From positions 248,001-312,000 of the forward strand of contig MU394072.1 in the NCBI GenBank assembly GCA_022578605.1: a DNA stretch of 64,000 bases, read 5' to 3'. Numbering within the stretch: the first letter of the stretch is position 1; each line of letters starts with the position of its first letter. Below, one piece after another: positions 11,452-24,200 of the stretch. Made by a program: the position numbers and the translations under genes. The notes under the pieces were generated by a model. The model saw only the letters and a program-made list of their open reading frames with translations, had not been told where the DNA came from and searched no databases. The stretch is from Camillea tinctor (lineage: Eukaryota; Ascomycota; Sordariomycetes; Xylariales; Xylariaceae).

Positions 11452-13171
11452 ATGGCTTCCTTATCGCCTCCTAACGCTGGTCTCAAGAAGCGCACAGTAG
11501 CTGGGTCATTTCTTTTCAAAATCCCTCAAGGCGATGAGAAGCGAGCCAAAGTCGCGTTATTCAGACGCAGCGGTGAAGTTCGCACCTATCAGTACGGGCG
11601 CCACCAAAGCAATCACTGTTGCATTGTTGATGCGGGCATGCGCTGATTCTCATACCAGACACAAGCTGGCCCCTTTATCTGGGAGCGTCGAGCCAGATGA
11701 TGCCACCCCTATGGCCACAGCCTTACGGGAGATCCAAGAAGAGACGACGCTAACACCTTCGTCGCTTGAACTGTTGCGGGTCGGCAAACCGTACTCGTTC
11801 GTTGATGACTCAATCGGCCGGGAGTGGGCCATCAACCCCTTTGCCTTTCGCCTCAAGGGCACAACCGAAGGTGGCAAGGGTGAGGCGGGCATCAAACTTG
11901 ACTGGGAGCACGAAGGCATAGAGTGGTTTGACCCTCTCGATGTAAACGAATCAGATGAGTTTGGTGGAGTCCCGAAGCTCGTGAATAGCTTACGGAGGGT
12001 CTGGCCGGAGTACGATCTAGGTGCCAGAGCTGGCAAAGTCTTAACCGATGGCTTGCAGCAACTACGAAATGACCACGAGAGTGGTGCACGGCAACTTGCC
12101 GAGACGAGCTTGTCTATTCTGAAAGGCGTCATCCATGAATTAGGCGATACTTCCCTCGACGACTCTTGGTGGGCTAACATCAGGATGGTTGCTTGGCATC
12201 TCTGCAAGGTTCGCGAGAGTATGGGAGCTGCCATAACCACTGCTCTGGTCAAGGCCTTGGATCAAATAAAGGCTATATACTTACTACCAAAAATATCCCC
12301 ATCAGAGAAGGTTCTCCGAATGGTCGCAAGTATTGATAGCCAGCTAAATGAGCAGAAATCTGCTGCTGATCGAATAAGTGATTCCTTGGTGTCTTATCTA
12401 CGTCAAAATGTCTTGAAAGACGCCACATCAAAGGAAGAAGTCACCATACTCACGCTCTCGTCTAGCTCCACTATTTTGCACAGTCTCCTACAGGCTAGTT
12501 CTTCCCTAGAAGTTGCTCTCAATCTTCGCGTGCTGGAATCGAGGCCTCTGTATGAAGGTGTGACCCTGGCTTCAAAGGTACTCAATGGCACGAGTCAGGA
12601 GGGCAAGGTGAACATCACTCTTTACTCCGATGCATCAGCTGCTCTTGCTGCTCGTAATATCGATATCCTTGTCCTTGGAGCCGATCGGATTAGTTCTGCT
12701 GGAGATGTCAGTAATGTAAGTCAATCCTCGAATCCAAATCCCTTCATCCAGGCGAGTTATATCCGAATATCGATATTAATGTGGTGTTAGAAAATTGGAT
12801 CACTTCCTGCTGTACTTAGTGCACGATATGTAGCCCCTGGCGCGAAAATAGTTATCTTGAGCGAGAGCGAAAAGATTGCGAGTCCGGGCTCGATGGATGA
12901 GCACGAACCTGAAGAAAATAACCCAGCAGAATTGACTCGAGCTTGGCAGGAGAATGTGAAGGGGGCCGGCGTCATTGAGAACGCACTACAGACTAATGAT
13001 TCGACCCTCCAATCTCGAAGAATCGTCGTAAAAAATACATACTTCGAATGGGTCCCTGCCAGCATGATTGATGTTTATGCCACCGAAGAAGGCATTTGGG
13101 CAGTTAAGGATATTGCCGAGAGGTCTCAATGGATTGGCAAAGAGATGGAGAGGTTCTTCAAGGATCTTTAA
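11452..13171 (+). CDS. NUDIX domain fused to eIF2B alpha/beta/delta-like (MTNA-type) domain
   Basis: Three exons, 11452-11591, 11659-12715 and 12791-13171, give 525 aa; introns are 67 and 75 nt. The start MASLSPPNAGLKKRTVAGS is the first ATG that leads directly into the NUDIX fold. Residues 10-160 are NUDIX-like: strand VAGSFLF, VALFRRS, and the helix REIQEET preceded by GSVEPDD, which is a NUDIX box one residue longer than the standard GX5EX7REUXEEXGU and with Asp for the first Glu. Residues about 180-525 resemble the eIF2B regulatory-subunit/methylthioribose-1-P isomerase fold: a helical lead (WWANIRMVAWHLCKV), then a Rossmann-like half with ILVLGADRISSAGDV, KIGSLPAVLSARY and KNTYFEWVP. ILVLGADRI is the sugar-phosphate isomerase/eIF2B signature region. 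Such fusions occur in filamentous fungi; the reaction is not known to me. A role in translation is less likely than a metabolic sugar-phosphate role; both are inference. Confidence 0.87.
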
Positions 13172-13379
13172 TCCACCGGCCATACACTCCGCCCCAGTCA
13201 CTTGATTTGCTACCGCAAAGTGATATTATTTCAATTCAATTTGCATTATGAACACATTAAATCTTTTCTACATAATGATATAGATTATACATAGTCATTA
13301 ACGCAGGGCCGTCTGATTCCTAGAGACTCAAAATCTGACTGAGCCACCTGCGGTATGGGGAAAGGCCAAGTCCGGGCGT

Positions 13380-15619
13380 TTAGCAGACGCCACTGGGAAT
13401 CCTGTTGCTTCCGGTGCGGGCGCGGCTCGAGTACGCGGCACCCTCACCAAGGCCTCGCTTGGCGAAGGCGGTCCAGATCTCACACGCGTTGTCTCCGCCG
13501 GTGAGGGCCTCGTCAGCATCGATAATGGCGTCACGAGCCTCGATGAAGTTGGGGTTGCAGGGTTGCCTAGAAGAGAACGTGTCAGTTGGTTTCAGCTCCA
13601 AAGCATTACAGTGAGGAACAGGGTCTTTGCTTACAGTGCCATTCCGTCGACGACGAGCTTCATGGTCAGGAACTTGCCGTCGGTCGGGACGCCGTTGGAG
13701 TCGAAGGTGGGCTTAGCGTCGAGGTTGAGGCCGTGCTTGTCGATCAGGTTCCATAGGACCTCGTAGAGCATCGTGGCCCAGACTTCACCGATGTCGTGCA
13801 CCTCGTTGTAGGTGTTGAGCGTCGTGTACATGTATGGGTTCACGTCGAGCTTGGTCGAGTATAGGTACGCGCGGATACCCTCGGGGTTGTTGTACACCCA
13901 GGCGCCGAGCGAGTAGTCCGTGTCGCGAGTGTCGCCCTCCTTTAGGCGGATCGCCGTCGCCATGAAGTCACCCCATCCTTCACCCATACCACCAGCCTCA
14001 AGGGTGTTCAGGCAGTTCGAGTTAGCGGGACCACCAGTCAGACGGTTAGACACTGTACGAAAAAGAATAGGTCAGCTTGATTTCCATGCCAAATTGCCGG
14101 GTGGGCTTGGAGTAGAGGTAACATACAGCCGTGGGTGTATTCGTGAATGATGACACCGGCCTCGAAGGCGCAGTCTCTGTAGGGGGTGGAGTAGGTCCAG
14201 AGGTACATCCGCATACGTCCGGGCTGTCCATCAGGAGGAGTCGCGAAGTTGGCATTGTTAGTGCCGGAGCCGTCTTGTGAGTTGAGGATGACGGCGTCGC
14301 TGCCCCTGCCGCCCTGGCCATTGTTGTTGGTCTCAAAGTTACCGGCCACCTCAGTAAAACCAAGATCGTATAGGAGATCGTGATAGGTGTTGGCAGTGTA
14401 GAACAGCTGCGTTACTGACGCGTCGGCATAAGTTGATGGCGGAGTCAAGGTCTTGTCCCAGTCGTACTCGAAGGCGAGCGATGAGCTCTCCGGGCGGTAG
14501 TTGTTAAGATAGTCACTTCCGCCGTCGGGATTGGTCTGCGCGATACCGTTGTCTGCGAAGTTCTTGAGTCAGCGATTGAATGGGGGGCTGGATGTCCCAC
14601 AATACGCCAAGCGAATACTTACTGCCACGGGTAGTATCGTACTCATTGGTTCCGTCCGAAACCCAAGTGAACTCGGACGTCTCAAGGTCCCATGGGTCAG
14701 AAACGACCTGTTGGCTGCCCTCATCAGGGTCGTTGATACCCCACGGGCTAAGACTATGTCAGTTTTGGGCTTAATTTTATAAAGCATGAAGCTATTCGAC
14801 TTACAAGACTTTGTAGGTGGCCTCAGCAACCCAGTCGACTACGCCGTGAACTGCCTCATTCGTCTCGGCGTCGACATATGAGAGCAGCCAGTTGTCGACA
14901 ATATCAGTCTCGACTCTCCAGGTCAAAGCCAACTCGCCATCGGGCTTGACCAGGTAGACTAGGCGTGCCTCGGGGTCCTTCTGGGCACCTGAAGTTCCCT
15001 TGAGGGTATACGTCTCGGTACCCTCAGCGGGCTCGGCGGTGGCCTCACCGGTGACAGGTAGCTCGAGGATGGAGGCAGCTCCGGAAAGGGCCTTGGCAGC
15101 ATCGGTGATGTCACGCTTCTGCAACGGGCTCTGCTCCGGGATGGCGCCCTTGAAGAAAGAGTTACCGTAGGAGAAGACGGATCCATCCGCGGCAATCTGT
15201 GAGGGTTTGTCAGCTTTATGCTTTACCTAGGCTTATCTTTCTGATCTTGGGGTACTCACGTTGACGTTGAAGTCGGCGTTGTCGATATCAATGCCATGAG
15301 CGGTCTGCTTGAAGTGGACGTGGGCGATCCCGTTGTTACCAACATAGTGATCGTCGACGACGCGGAATGTGGCGTCCGGGAAAACTTTCTTTACGACCTC
15401 GGTCGCGGTTTCGACGTAGTCAGCACGCTTTAGCAGACTCACGGTTGAGTCGGCCTTAGTGGCAGCTCGGTTGGTGTATTCTACGTCATGGCTGAGACGG
15501 TATGCATTCAGGTCTACTGTCCGGCGTCGGAGGCTGGACTTGTAGGTATGCGTGTGAGTAGGATGACCCTCAACGGGCAGGGAGGCCCCGAGAAGGCCAA
15601 GGAGCAAGAGCGACTTCAT
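13380..15619 (-). CDS. Extracellular metalloproteinase, M36 family (fungalysin)
   Basis: Six exons on the minus strand: 15260-15619, 14805-15196, 14623-14747, 14127-14552, 13635-14052 and 13380-13566; together 635 aa, the usual fungalysin length. Residues 1-18 are a signal peptide ([18 protein letters not shown]). An FTP/propeptide region follows to about residue 245; the mature zinc protease starts near [12 protein letters not shown]. The zinc site HEYTH is residues 429-433, with E430 as catalytic base, followed by [15 protein letters not shown] and the third ligand E459 in GMGEGWGDF. The enzyme is secreted, self-activates by removing its propeptide, and degrades protein outside the cell for nutrition. 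The C-terminus [15 protein letters not shown] is the normal end of the family. Nothing is broken. Its stop lies 208 bp from the stop of the convergent NUDIX gene. Confidence 0.96.
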
Positions 15620-18238
15620 ATTAGATGATTTACAAGCGGGAGAGCTTCTGAGATCCGGGCAGGCCTATAGAGAACGGATGAGGGTGCCTGATGAGCTTGA
15701 GCTATTCGTTTTTTTCATGATGGCTCGTCGTTGAGCATTATATAGTCAGTTCCCTTGCTTGAGCTAAGCTTCAAGCAAGCTACAGACGCCGACATCCTGT
15801 GCAGAAGAGCTTCCTATTTCGATCAAAAAGTCCTAAACAATATGAACGAAGTGTTTATCGGTAGGGATAGGATGGATTGAGATTAGTCCTATCCGTTCAC
15901 TATAGTCGCGTGCATGTCACCTCCAGAGATAGAGCTATTCAAGAAGGCACATGAAATGCACATATCGGTACGCGACTGGCATGGTACCATCGTCAGTAGT
16001 TCTACTTTCGGGAATACGAATCCACGAAGGGAAAGAGGATAGGATCTAGAGTAGAAACCGGCGCGCACCTGAACAAGGACATCTGACGCCCGGGCGAGTC
16101 CCTGATCACGGTGGATCGGCCGCCAAGACGAAGCTTGATACGAAGATGGATTCGGCATGATCCGGATTGGCAGTTGGGCGTCCTCCAACGGCGGTTAAGG
16201 CACACGACCCTACTGCAGCATGCGGGCCCCGGCATACTATGCTGCAAGAGAAAACAGCAGCTTCCGAGGACGGCCAGCTCTGATTATCAAACCTATGCTT
16301 TACTCGGACTGGAAATAGTAGGCCGAATTGATAGGAGACATTGCGATTCCACCATATCGACAATGATGATATAGACACCTACTAATAGCTTTCCCTGTCA
16401 ACGTTAAGTCAACCGATTCGGACCATGACATATTATTCAAGGCAAGTGAGGTGTGCTGATTCCGGATCCTGATTCCGGAGAGTGATCGTCGATTTATGCC
16501 TTGCGCCAGGCTCTATCTCGAGGATAGTTTGCTCTGGCTCTCCCACATTCTTCTCACGGCCTAGTTCTTAATTACATTATCAAGCGAGGCCAACCTTACA
16601 GCCTTGGCACTCCGCTGACCAAAGCGTGACCCCATGTCTCAATGGTCATCTTGGCATCATAAGACCAATCATATAGTGTGGGTTGAGGGGAAGCGTCAGG
16701 GACATCAAGATAAGAACTCTCCCACCAAGAAGTTGTGCATTGCTAACTATCGCTTGTCTTACCCACTGCCGGGCTTCTTCTTAAGCTTATTGCTAATCTA
16801 GCGCAAGAGAGATCTTTAGAGAGACGAGGCTGATTCTTGCGCCTGTATGGTTCGTATTTGATATGTGATATTTTAAACCCTCACTGAGCCAAGACTTTTA
16901 AAGCTTTCTATCCCGCAGACCTTCCGAGAACAGAAGGAGAGCCGATAGCGCTGGATATTATGGCGTTATCAAATTGCGTGCGAATGAGCCGTTCCTTACC
17001 TCCAGTTGTGCTCTAAACTCCCGCCTACGATGAATACTAATACCATAAATCAGGGTTATTCTTTCTCGAAGCTCCTTGGCGCATGCATTTACGATGCCAT
17101 ATCTAGCAAGAAGAATCAAACCTGAAAGTCCTAGCGGCTAGACCAGTCCTACTACCTATAGAAATCATGGATGAGAAGCATCGTTTGAGCGCAGTTGAGT
17201 CGACCTTGGAAGGTGGCATTAGGTCCTAAACCCTACTAGAACAATTCCTCGAGGATTCATCCTGAAGAAAGAGGTCGCTCGCGAAATTATATACCGAACT
17301 GCCAAATACATCTGAAAGATCTTACAGTGTAGCTTACCGGCCCGGTGCGCTAAGGTGAGGACCGCAACCTTGCATCCAAGCCCCGGGAAATGTAATGTTC
17401 CATCATAGAAAGAGAGGAAGAGGATGGGGGAAGCCACAGCACTGAGAGAATTACACTGCATCTATTAGTAAACATGGTAGATCGCGTGACTGTACCAACA
17501 GTAGTAAAGCATAAACGAACTTCCCCGGCCGGGCGAGCAAGTATATTTAGCAGCAGATAACATTAACAGCCGGTATTATAGCTCAACACAGTCGCTCCCC
17601 GCTTGAGACCCATGTGCCTTGCCGTACTACCGGGGCTAAGCCTGAACAATGAATAAGCTCTCATGTGTATCGCGCGCTTCCCATATTTACATCCCCGTTC
17701 CTGGAGAACCGTCCGTGCTAGACTGAGAGCATGTCATATGACCGTGCAACTACTGATCTCTTATCAACTGCTATACTCGTCGTCGTGACTAGGGCAAATA
17801 CGAGAAACCCAATTCTCCTTCCCTATGGTGTCGAGGAGCGTTGCGGGGACAAACTATCTTGACCCCTTTTAGAGACAACCCGAGCTTGGCGAAAAGTAAC
17901 GAGGTGATATGAGAGACAGGGGGAGGTTCTTGATTACGTGAAGAGGCAAGGAGAGAAGGAGAAATATGAGGAACCTTTTACGATATCACAATCACTCGTA
18001 TTGAAGAGCTACTAGGTAGAAAATATCATGTTGATACCTAAGATGACTGAAAGGAAATGCAAGACTACAGGAACAGATATGAACAAACAAGGCGTGATAA
18101 ACTATGATGAAATGACCCGGTAACTACATAACATTATGAAAGGAAAAAGGGAAAGAAATTCAATGCCCGCTTTGCGTAGCTGATTTAAACATTCTGAATA
18201 GACCCAACAACAGTAGTAATAACTAGAACCTGATCGCT
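15620..18238. other. 2.6 kb spacer, no gene seen
   Basis: Upstream of the fungalysin start and downstream of the NRPS stop. Reading frames are short (under 100 codons) and do not resemble proteins I know. An 11-base direct repeat CTGATTCCGGA occurs at 16456-16466 and 16469-16479. The first few hundred bases upstream of 15619 should be the fungalysin promoter. Confidence 0.5.
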
Positions 18239-21200
18239 TCACAATGACTTCAACGTCGAGACAATCTCTCTGATCAGCTCTTGAGCCTGGGATGACGAAA
18301 AACGAGACGATGGGCAAAAGACGCCGATGTCCATGGATTCTGACCGAACTGCTACTTCAACATCTACCGCATCCTGTGTGTTTGACAAGAGGTTAGTTAG
18401 TCTGACACAACAGCTATGGGATCAGGGCATCTCGTAAAGTGATATATATCTTGCCACATCAAGGGGAGGGGGGAATAAACTTACGACATATGATTCTCTG
18501 ACTCTGTTTGGTAATAGCGACTCCGCGTCCGGGCAAGCCAGATACGGCGCAATATCGATATCACTCTGGACAGGCGACGACAACTCCTGCTCAGACATCT
18601 CGCTGATAGAAACCGAACCTATATCAGCAGCAGCCGCCTCCGCGTGGTCGGGCAGGGAGAGGAAGTTGACGAAGGTATCGACCTGCACCCCGGTCCACTC
18701 GTGAATCTCCCACAGACTAGCAGACGAATGCGCGAACGCGCTGATAGCGAAAATGTCCTTCTGGATCTCGCCCGCTAGCGCAACGAGGTCTTTCGTGGCC
18801 GGACCGGCGACCTTGAGAGGGATGATGCTGAGCGTGGGGAGGGGCGCTGCCTCGAGACCCGGGCGGCTGGATCGGTTGGCGAGGTAAATACCAAAAATGA
18901 CGTTGTCGCCGTTTGATGATGGGGCTGAGACACCGCGGGATGAGTGACGGTGTTTCGCGAGGACGCGCGCGTATGCTGCGAAGAAGAGCGCTTGGATAGT
19001 GATGCCGTGTGCGGAGCACAGGTGCCTTAGTTGGGCGATGTCGCTGAATACGTTCTTCTGGAACTCGGCGACAGACTGCTCGCTCGGGAGCGTGGATTTT
19101 GGTTTTTGGTCGATCAGGCTAGATCTCGTTCCATCTTGAAGGTACAACTTCCAGAACTTCTCCCTCTTGGTTTTGGTTTGCGGGGTGCTATGCTCTAACA
19201 CGAAGCTATACCAGGCGTTTTGATGGCTTGGATTGCTAGGAGTTGGGGATGAGTTGCAGAGAGTTGTGAGCCGCTGTATAATTAGTGGAAGACTGACACC
19301 ATCGTAAATTGCATGGTGGATATGGAGGTACATCTGTAGAGCCCCTGAACAAGATTCAGCCACGTGAATGAAAGCAAATGGTGTAGCTCCGTAAATAAGC
19401 TCATATCGTCCACTATCCGTTTCTGTGGATAGTTTCTCGACGGTCGCATTTGAAATACCTGGCTTGATGACTATCTGCACGAACGGAGTCGCTGTGGATT
19501 CAGTTGCGACAAAGGTCGTGCGTAGAATAGGTATTTCGTCTACCAGGGTTTTCCAAGCATTTGATATATCCTGACGAGTGGCCTGACTTGAGATTCTATA
19601 TGCAAACCTTGCGAAGAAAACAGCGCCATTGGCATTTTTCCAGGCGCTTAGCATATGAACCTGTGTAGGTAAAGCTGGTAGAACCTTCTCAACCGAATTC
19701 GGATCCAACCCGGACTTTTGGACTAAGCTGGTAGTATCAAGATCATTGTAAACAAAATCCTGAACAGCTAAAAGCTTAGAATGATTGGGTTCATTTCGGT
19801 TGGTAGAAATGGATAGCTGCTTTAGAAGATGTCTAATCGAAGGGGATTGTAGTATATCCCTGACAGAAGCATTCAAACCACGTTTTCGAAGCATCGAGCT
19901 TGCTTTGATAGCACTGATTGAGTCGAGACCAAGATGGAATATAGACTGCTCAAGATCAATGTCTCGTTGATCCATGCCCGACAATTCGGCTAGAACATCT
20001 AGAAGAGGACCTTCCGCAATAGAATGCTCGATAGGATCCGGAGTGGAGATAGCTGGCTTCGATTCTGTCGTAGTATGAGATCTGCTGCTTAGTGTTACGG
20101 GCTCTAACCCGCAGATAGACACCTTACCCGAGGCAGAGTCGAAGTCAAGAACGTCTGCTTCTGGTTTCTCGGATAGATGATGTAGAACGACTTCGAGGTC
20201 TGATAATATCTTCTCTGCGTCTTCCGAGGAGACATATCTTTCATCACATGCTATGTGCCATATGACCGATTGATCATAAAGCTCCAATTCAATGCAAACT
20301 GGATACTCCACTGCCGAAGACTCATGTACCGATTTCACGAGGGGATTATCGCTAACCGGTTGCTCTTTAACATTTTGGAGGAGGAAGAGGGTGTTGAATA
20401 GCTGGTCTCCTTGCGCCTCCGAGAATCTCTGTGCTTTTCGCAATGGAATATACTGGAATTCTATGACGTTGGACATGGTATCTTGTAAGTATTTGAGATA
20501 CTCTGCAACTTTCCAGTGTAATATGATCCTCATGGGTATCGTGTTCATAGTCGGAAATAGTAAGTTTTGAGCCTCCTCAGTCTCTCGCCCCGACAGCACT
20601 ACTCCAAAAGAAACATCTAGCGATTCTGACAAAGAGGCCAGAACTGCTGCCCAACAGCCTTGGCCTAGAATCTGAGGAGTGATGCGATAATTCCTGCAGA
20701 TGGCTTTGATATCTGAAAGGCCTAGCCTCGACACTCTCTTCGACCGATGAATAGTGATTGGTGCATCTTCTGGTAGATGCCCGACCGGTTCAAGCAGAGT
20801 AGGCTGAGCGCCATGCAAAAAGTCAGACCAAAACATCTCAGACTTCAAACTAGAGCGGGATATCAGGCGTTCAAGATATAGCGTGTATTGTTCCCGCGCT
20901 GCGTAATGACCCTCATATGCTGCCTGTACGTCTCTATGGAGCATGTCGAGTGACCAGCCATCATAGAGTGCATGTGCGATGGAAAGGACCAGGAACTTTC
21001 TATCCGCTACTGTCACGATACTGAGTTGAAAGAGATCCGAGGTGCCTCTGGCCGCCGCTGCCCGCACTCGAGCCCGATCAATGACCGTGGTGATATCGCT
21101 GAGGTCGTCAAGATCTACGGTAGGGCCAAATTTAAGTTGTTTCTTCTCAATGATCTGACAATACGCGGTGTCTACTTTCGGATCATCAACCTCGGCGAAT

Positions 21201-24200
21201 CTAGTACGCAGGATGGGAGAATTCGAATGCACTGTTGACCAAGCTGATTTCAGACGGTCAATGTTGGTTCCTGGGAGGATTTCCAAGATATCATGGTTGA
21301 AATATCTTTGAAAGTCGGACAATATCATATCTGCGACCAGAGAATCTTGGATTGGCGTGGGGGGTAGGACGGCTTCGATATCCTGGAAATCCATACCGCC
21401 CTTTCTAAGATGCTCCTCTATCAGAGGAATAGAGCCCTCAAGACGATCAGGCCTAGATGAATGAATACTAGGGTCGGCATTCCTAATATCCCCTGAAAGC
21501 ATGATACTCTGTATCGTTGGCCCTCTTATCAAATCGCTGACCGATACCTGAAACCCGAGCCGAGTCAATCTAGAGACCAGTTTGATTATATCAATACTGT
21601 CTAGACCAAGCTCAAATAAGTTCGTTATTTCTGAAACTTCCTCATCATCAACCCCAGCGATAGAGGCGATCTCATGTTGAACTAGGTGTGCTTGTTTTGA
21701 CCATGTGAACGCGGGATGTGTTGTGTCTGGCACACTTGGAACTGTCAAGTGGGTATCTGACGTTACTGACGAGGCCGAAGTCGTTGTATCAGCATGAAGG
21801 GTTCCACATTTTGTTGGTAGGAATGTGTTATCGTCTGAGGCAGCTAGTGACTGTAAATGCGTCATGAAGTCAGTCAGAAGTATCGTGATAGCATCTTCAT
21901 CAGCAATCTCAGCTTTGGCTGCAATGGTGATTCTCAGGCTTCGATCCCGTGTCAAGACTGCTTCAAGCGCTAGTGGGTAGTCCAAGTATCCGGTGGAACT
22001 GATTGGTGATTTCAGGGGTCCATCCTCTTCCTCGCTAAGGAGGTCTTCCCGGTCAAAGGTGAACAGTATATCAAACAGAGCCCTTCCTTTAGAGCACCAC
22101 TTCTGTATATCCCGTAGTGGAGTGTGAACGAAGGATAGAACTGTCGTGTTATACTCGTGAACACTGTGGACCAGCGAGGCCCAAGTTAGATCGTTGGAGT
22201 CGTCGACTCTGAAAGGTAATGTATTGAACATAGGGCCAATAACCTTGTCTACGCCATCAACAATGATAGACCTTCCCGAAAATACAACACCAAAAGCTGG
22301 TGACGAGGAAAAGTGCTGCTGTAAAGTAACAAGCCAAGCAGCTTGTAATATAGTTTGATGTGTTACACCTAGCTCCTTACGTCGCTCATCTAGGCCGTCT
22401 ATCTGGATCACTTGAGATAGGGTACTATCTGAAGCGCCAGGATTAGGACATAGTGGAGGCATCGGTTGGAAAAAGTGGTTTTTGAAAAGTGATTCCCAGA
22501 ATAGATGTGACTGATGATGACTTAAGAGTGGGCCATTTGGTAACATATCGATGAACGTTGGTCCATAGTCGGGTGAGTCGCCATTGTATTCTCTGTTTAT
22601 GTTTTGAAGCATGAGCTCGAAACTGTATGCGTCGTATAACCCGTGGAAAATGCGCAATACTAGTGTATGGGACCCGGAATGCTCGAAATGGTCAACTTCC
22701 GTTAGATAACACAGCTGTCGTGAGTTGGCTTGCAACCATTGTTGGCGACGTCCCGCCATGGCTTCCTCGACTGATTCCCCTCTAACCTCAATGTGGGTCC
22801 ACCGTGTTAATTGATCTTTGATGGCGACTTGGAGATACCCATCAGAAGATTCGAGGAATGTTGTCCTTAGCACAGGACATGTAGCAGTTGCATGATCGAA
22901 GCATGCTTTGAGCTGACTGATTGACACGCCCGCTTCTAGTTCGAATCGAAACTCGTTGAAATAAGCCGAGGTATCACCTATTGTTCTAGATCTCGCGATC
23001 ATTCCCTCTTGTAGGGGGCTACACGGTGCTATGTAGTCCACCTTGGCTCTGTTAACGTCCAGAACTCTACAAGCCATACCGATATGTTTGTGGTGCAGGG
23101 CATGTATTGATTGCCTGATCTGTATTACCTGATTGAGGGAAGTATTCATGTCTGGTTGACTCAAGACCTGTGCAAGCTGGCTGATTTGAGGATTACGCAG
23201 TATGAGCGAGGGGTCCGCAGAAGTGAACCCTGAGGATCGAAGCTCTCTAGCTAGTCTCAAAACCGTAATTGAATCAATACCCAGCTGAAATATTGTGGAC
23301 GACGGTGATATGTCACTGCTTTCAATAAGGACAACCTTGGATAATGCTTGTGATATGAGCTTCTCCTTCTCATTCAACGGGCGGCTGGCCTCCATAGACC
23401 CTGTCGCGAGAGTCCTCAATTCATCTTGAGATAGCTCTGCGAAAAGTTGCTTCAACTGTTTAGTGTCAGCCTTATTATTGGCCGAAAGTGGGATAAAAGG
23501 GATGCATAGTATATAGGTGGGAACCATATATCCTGGTAGGCGGCCTTTACAAGCACCCTGGGCAGTTCGAGATATCTCATGATAGTGCTTCTCATGAAAG
23601 ACCTGCAAGTCGACTTTAGGTTGCAGCTGACCTGAAGTTGAGACCACAAATGATACAAGGAGATCTCGGTCCTGTTTATCACGCCTTGTAACTAAAGTGG
23701 CTACATCGGTGATCTGACCTGATAGACTCTCCTTAATCACATGATTGATCTCCCCTATCTCGAGTCTCTGTCCGCGGAGCTTAACCTGGTCGTCTGCCCT
23801 GCCTAGAAAGTCAAAGGAGCCGTCGTGGAGGACTCGAACTAGGTCACCAGTGCGATAAATTCGTTCGCCGTAGTGCTTTAGGTAGGGGAATTTTTCATCG
23901 GTGAGATTTTGACGGTTGAGGTATCCCTTACCCACAAGCCGTCCCGAAACGCAAAGCTCGCCCACACCACCTCGAAGCACCGGCGTCTCTGTACCAGGCT
24001 TGAAGACATACGAACCAACATTTGGAAATTGTTTACCAATATTCGTTGGTCGGCCATTTGCGGGTACCCGCTGGTTCATAGTCACGCCAATTGTAGCTTC
24101 TGTAGGACCGTAAGCGTTGTATATGACTTGGTTGGACCCCCAGGCCTGTAATATGTCTTGTCGTAGCTGCTCGCCTCCCGTGATGAATACCCCCTTACAG

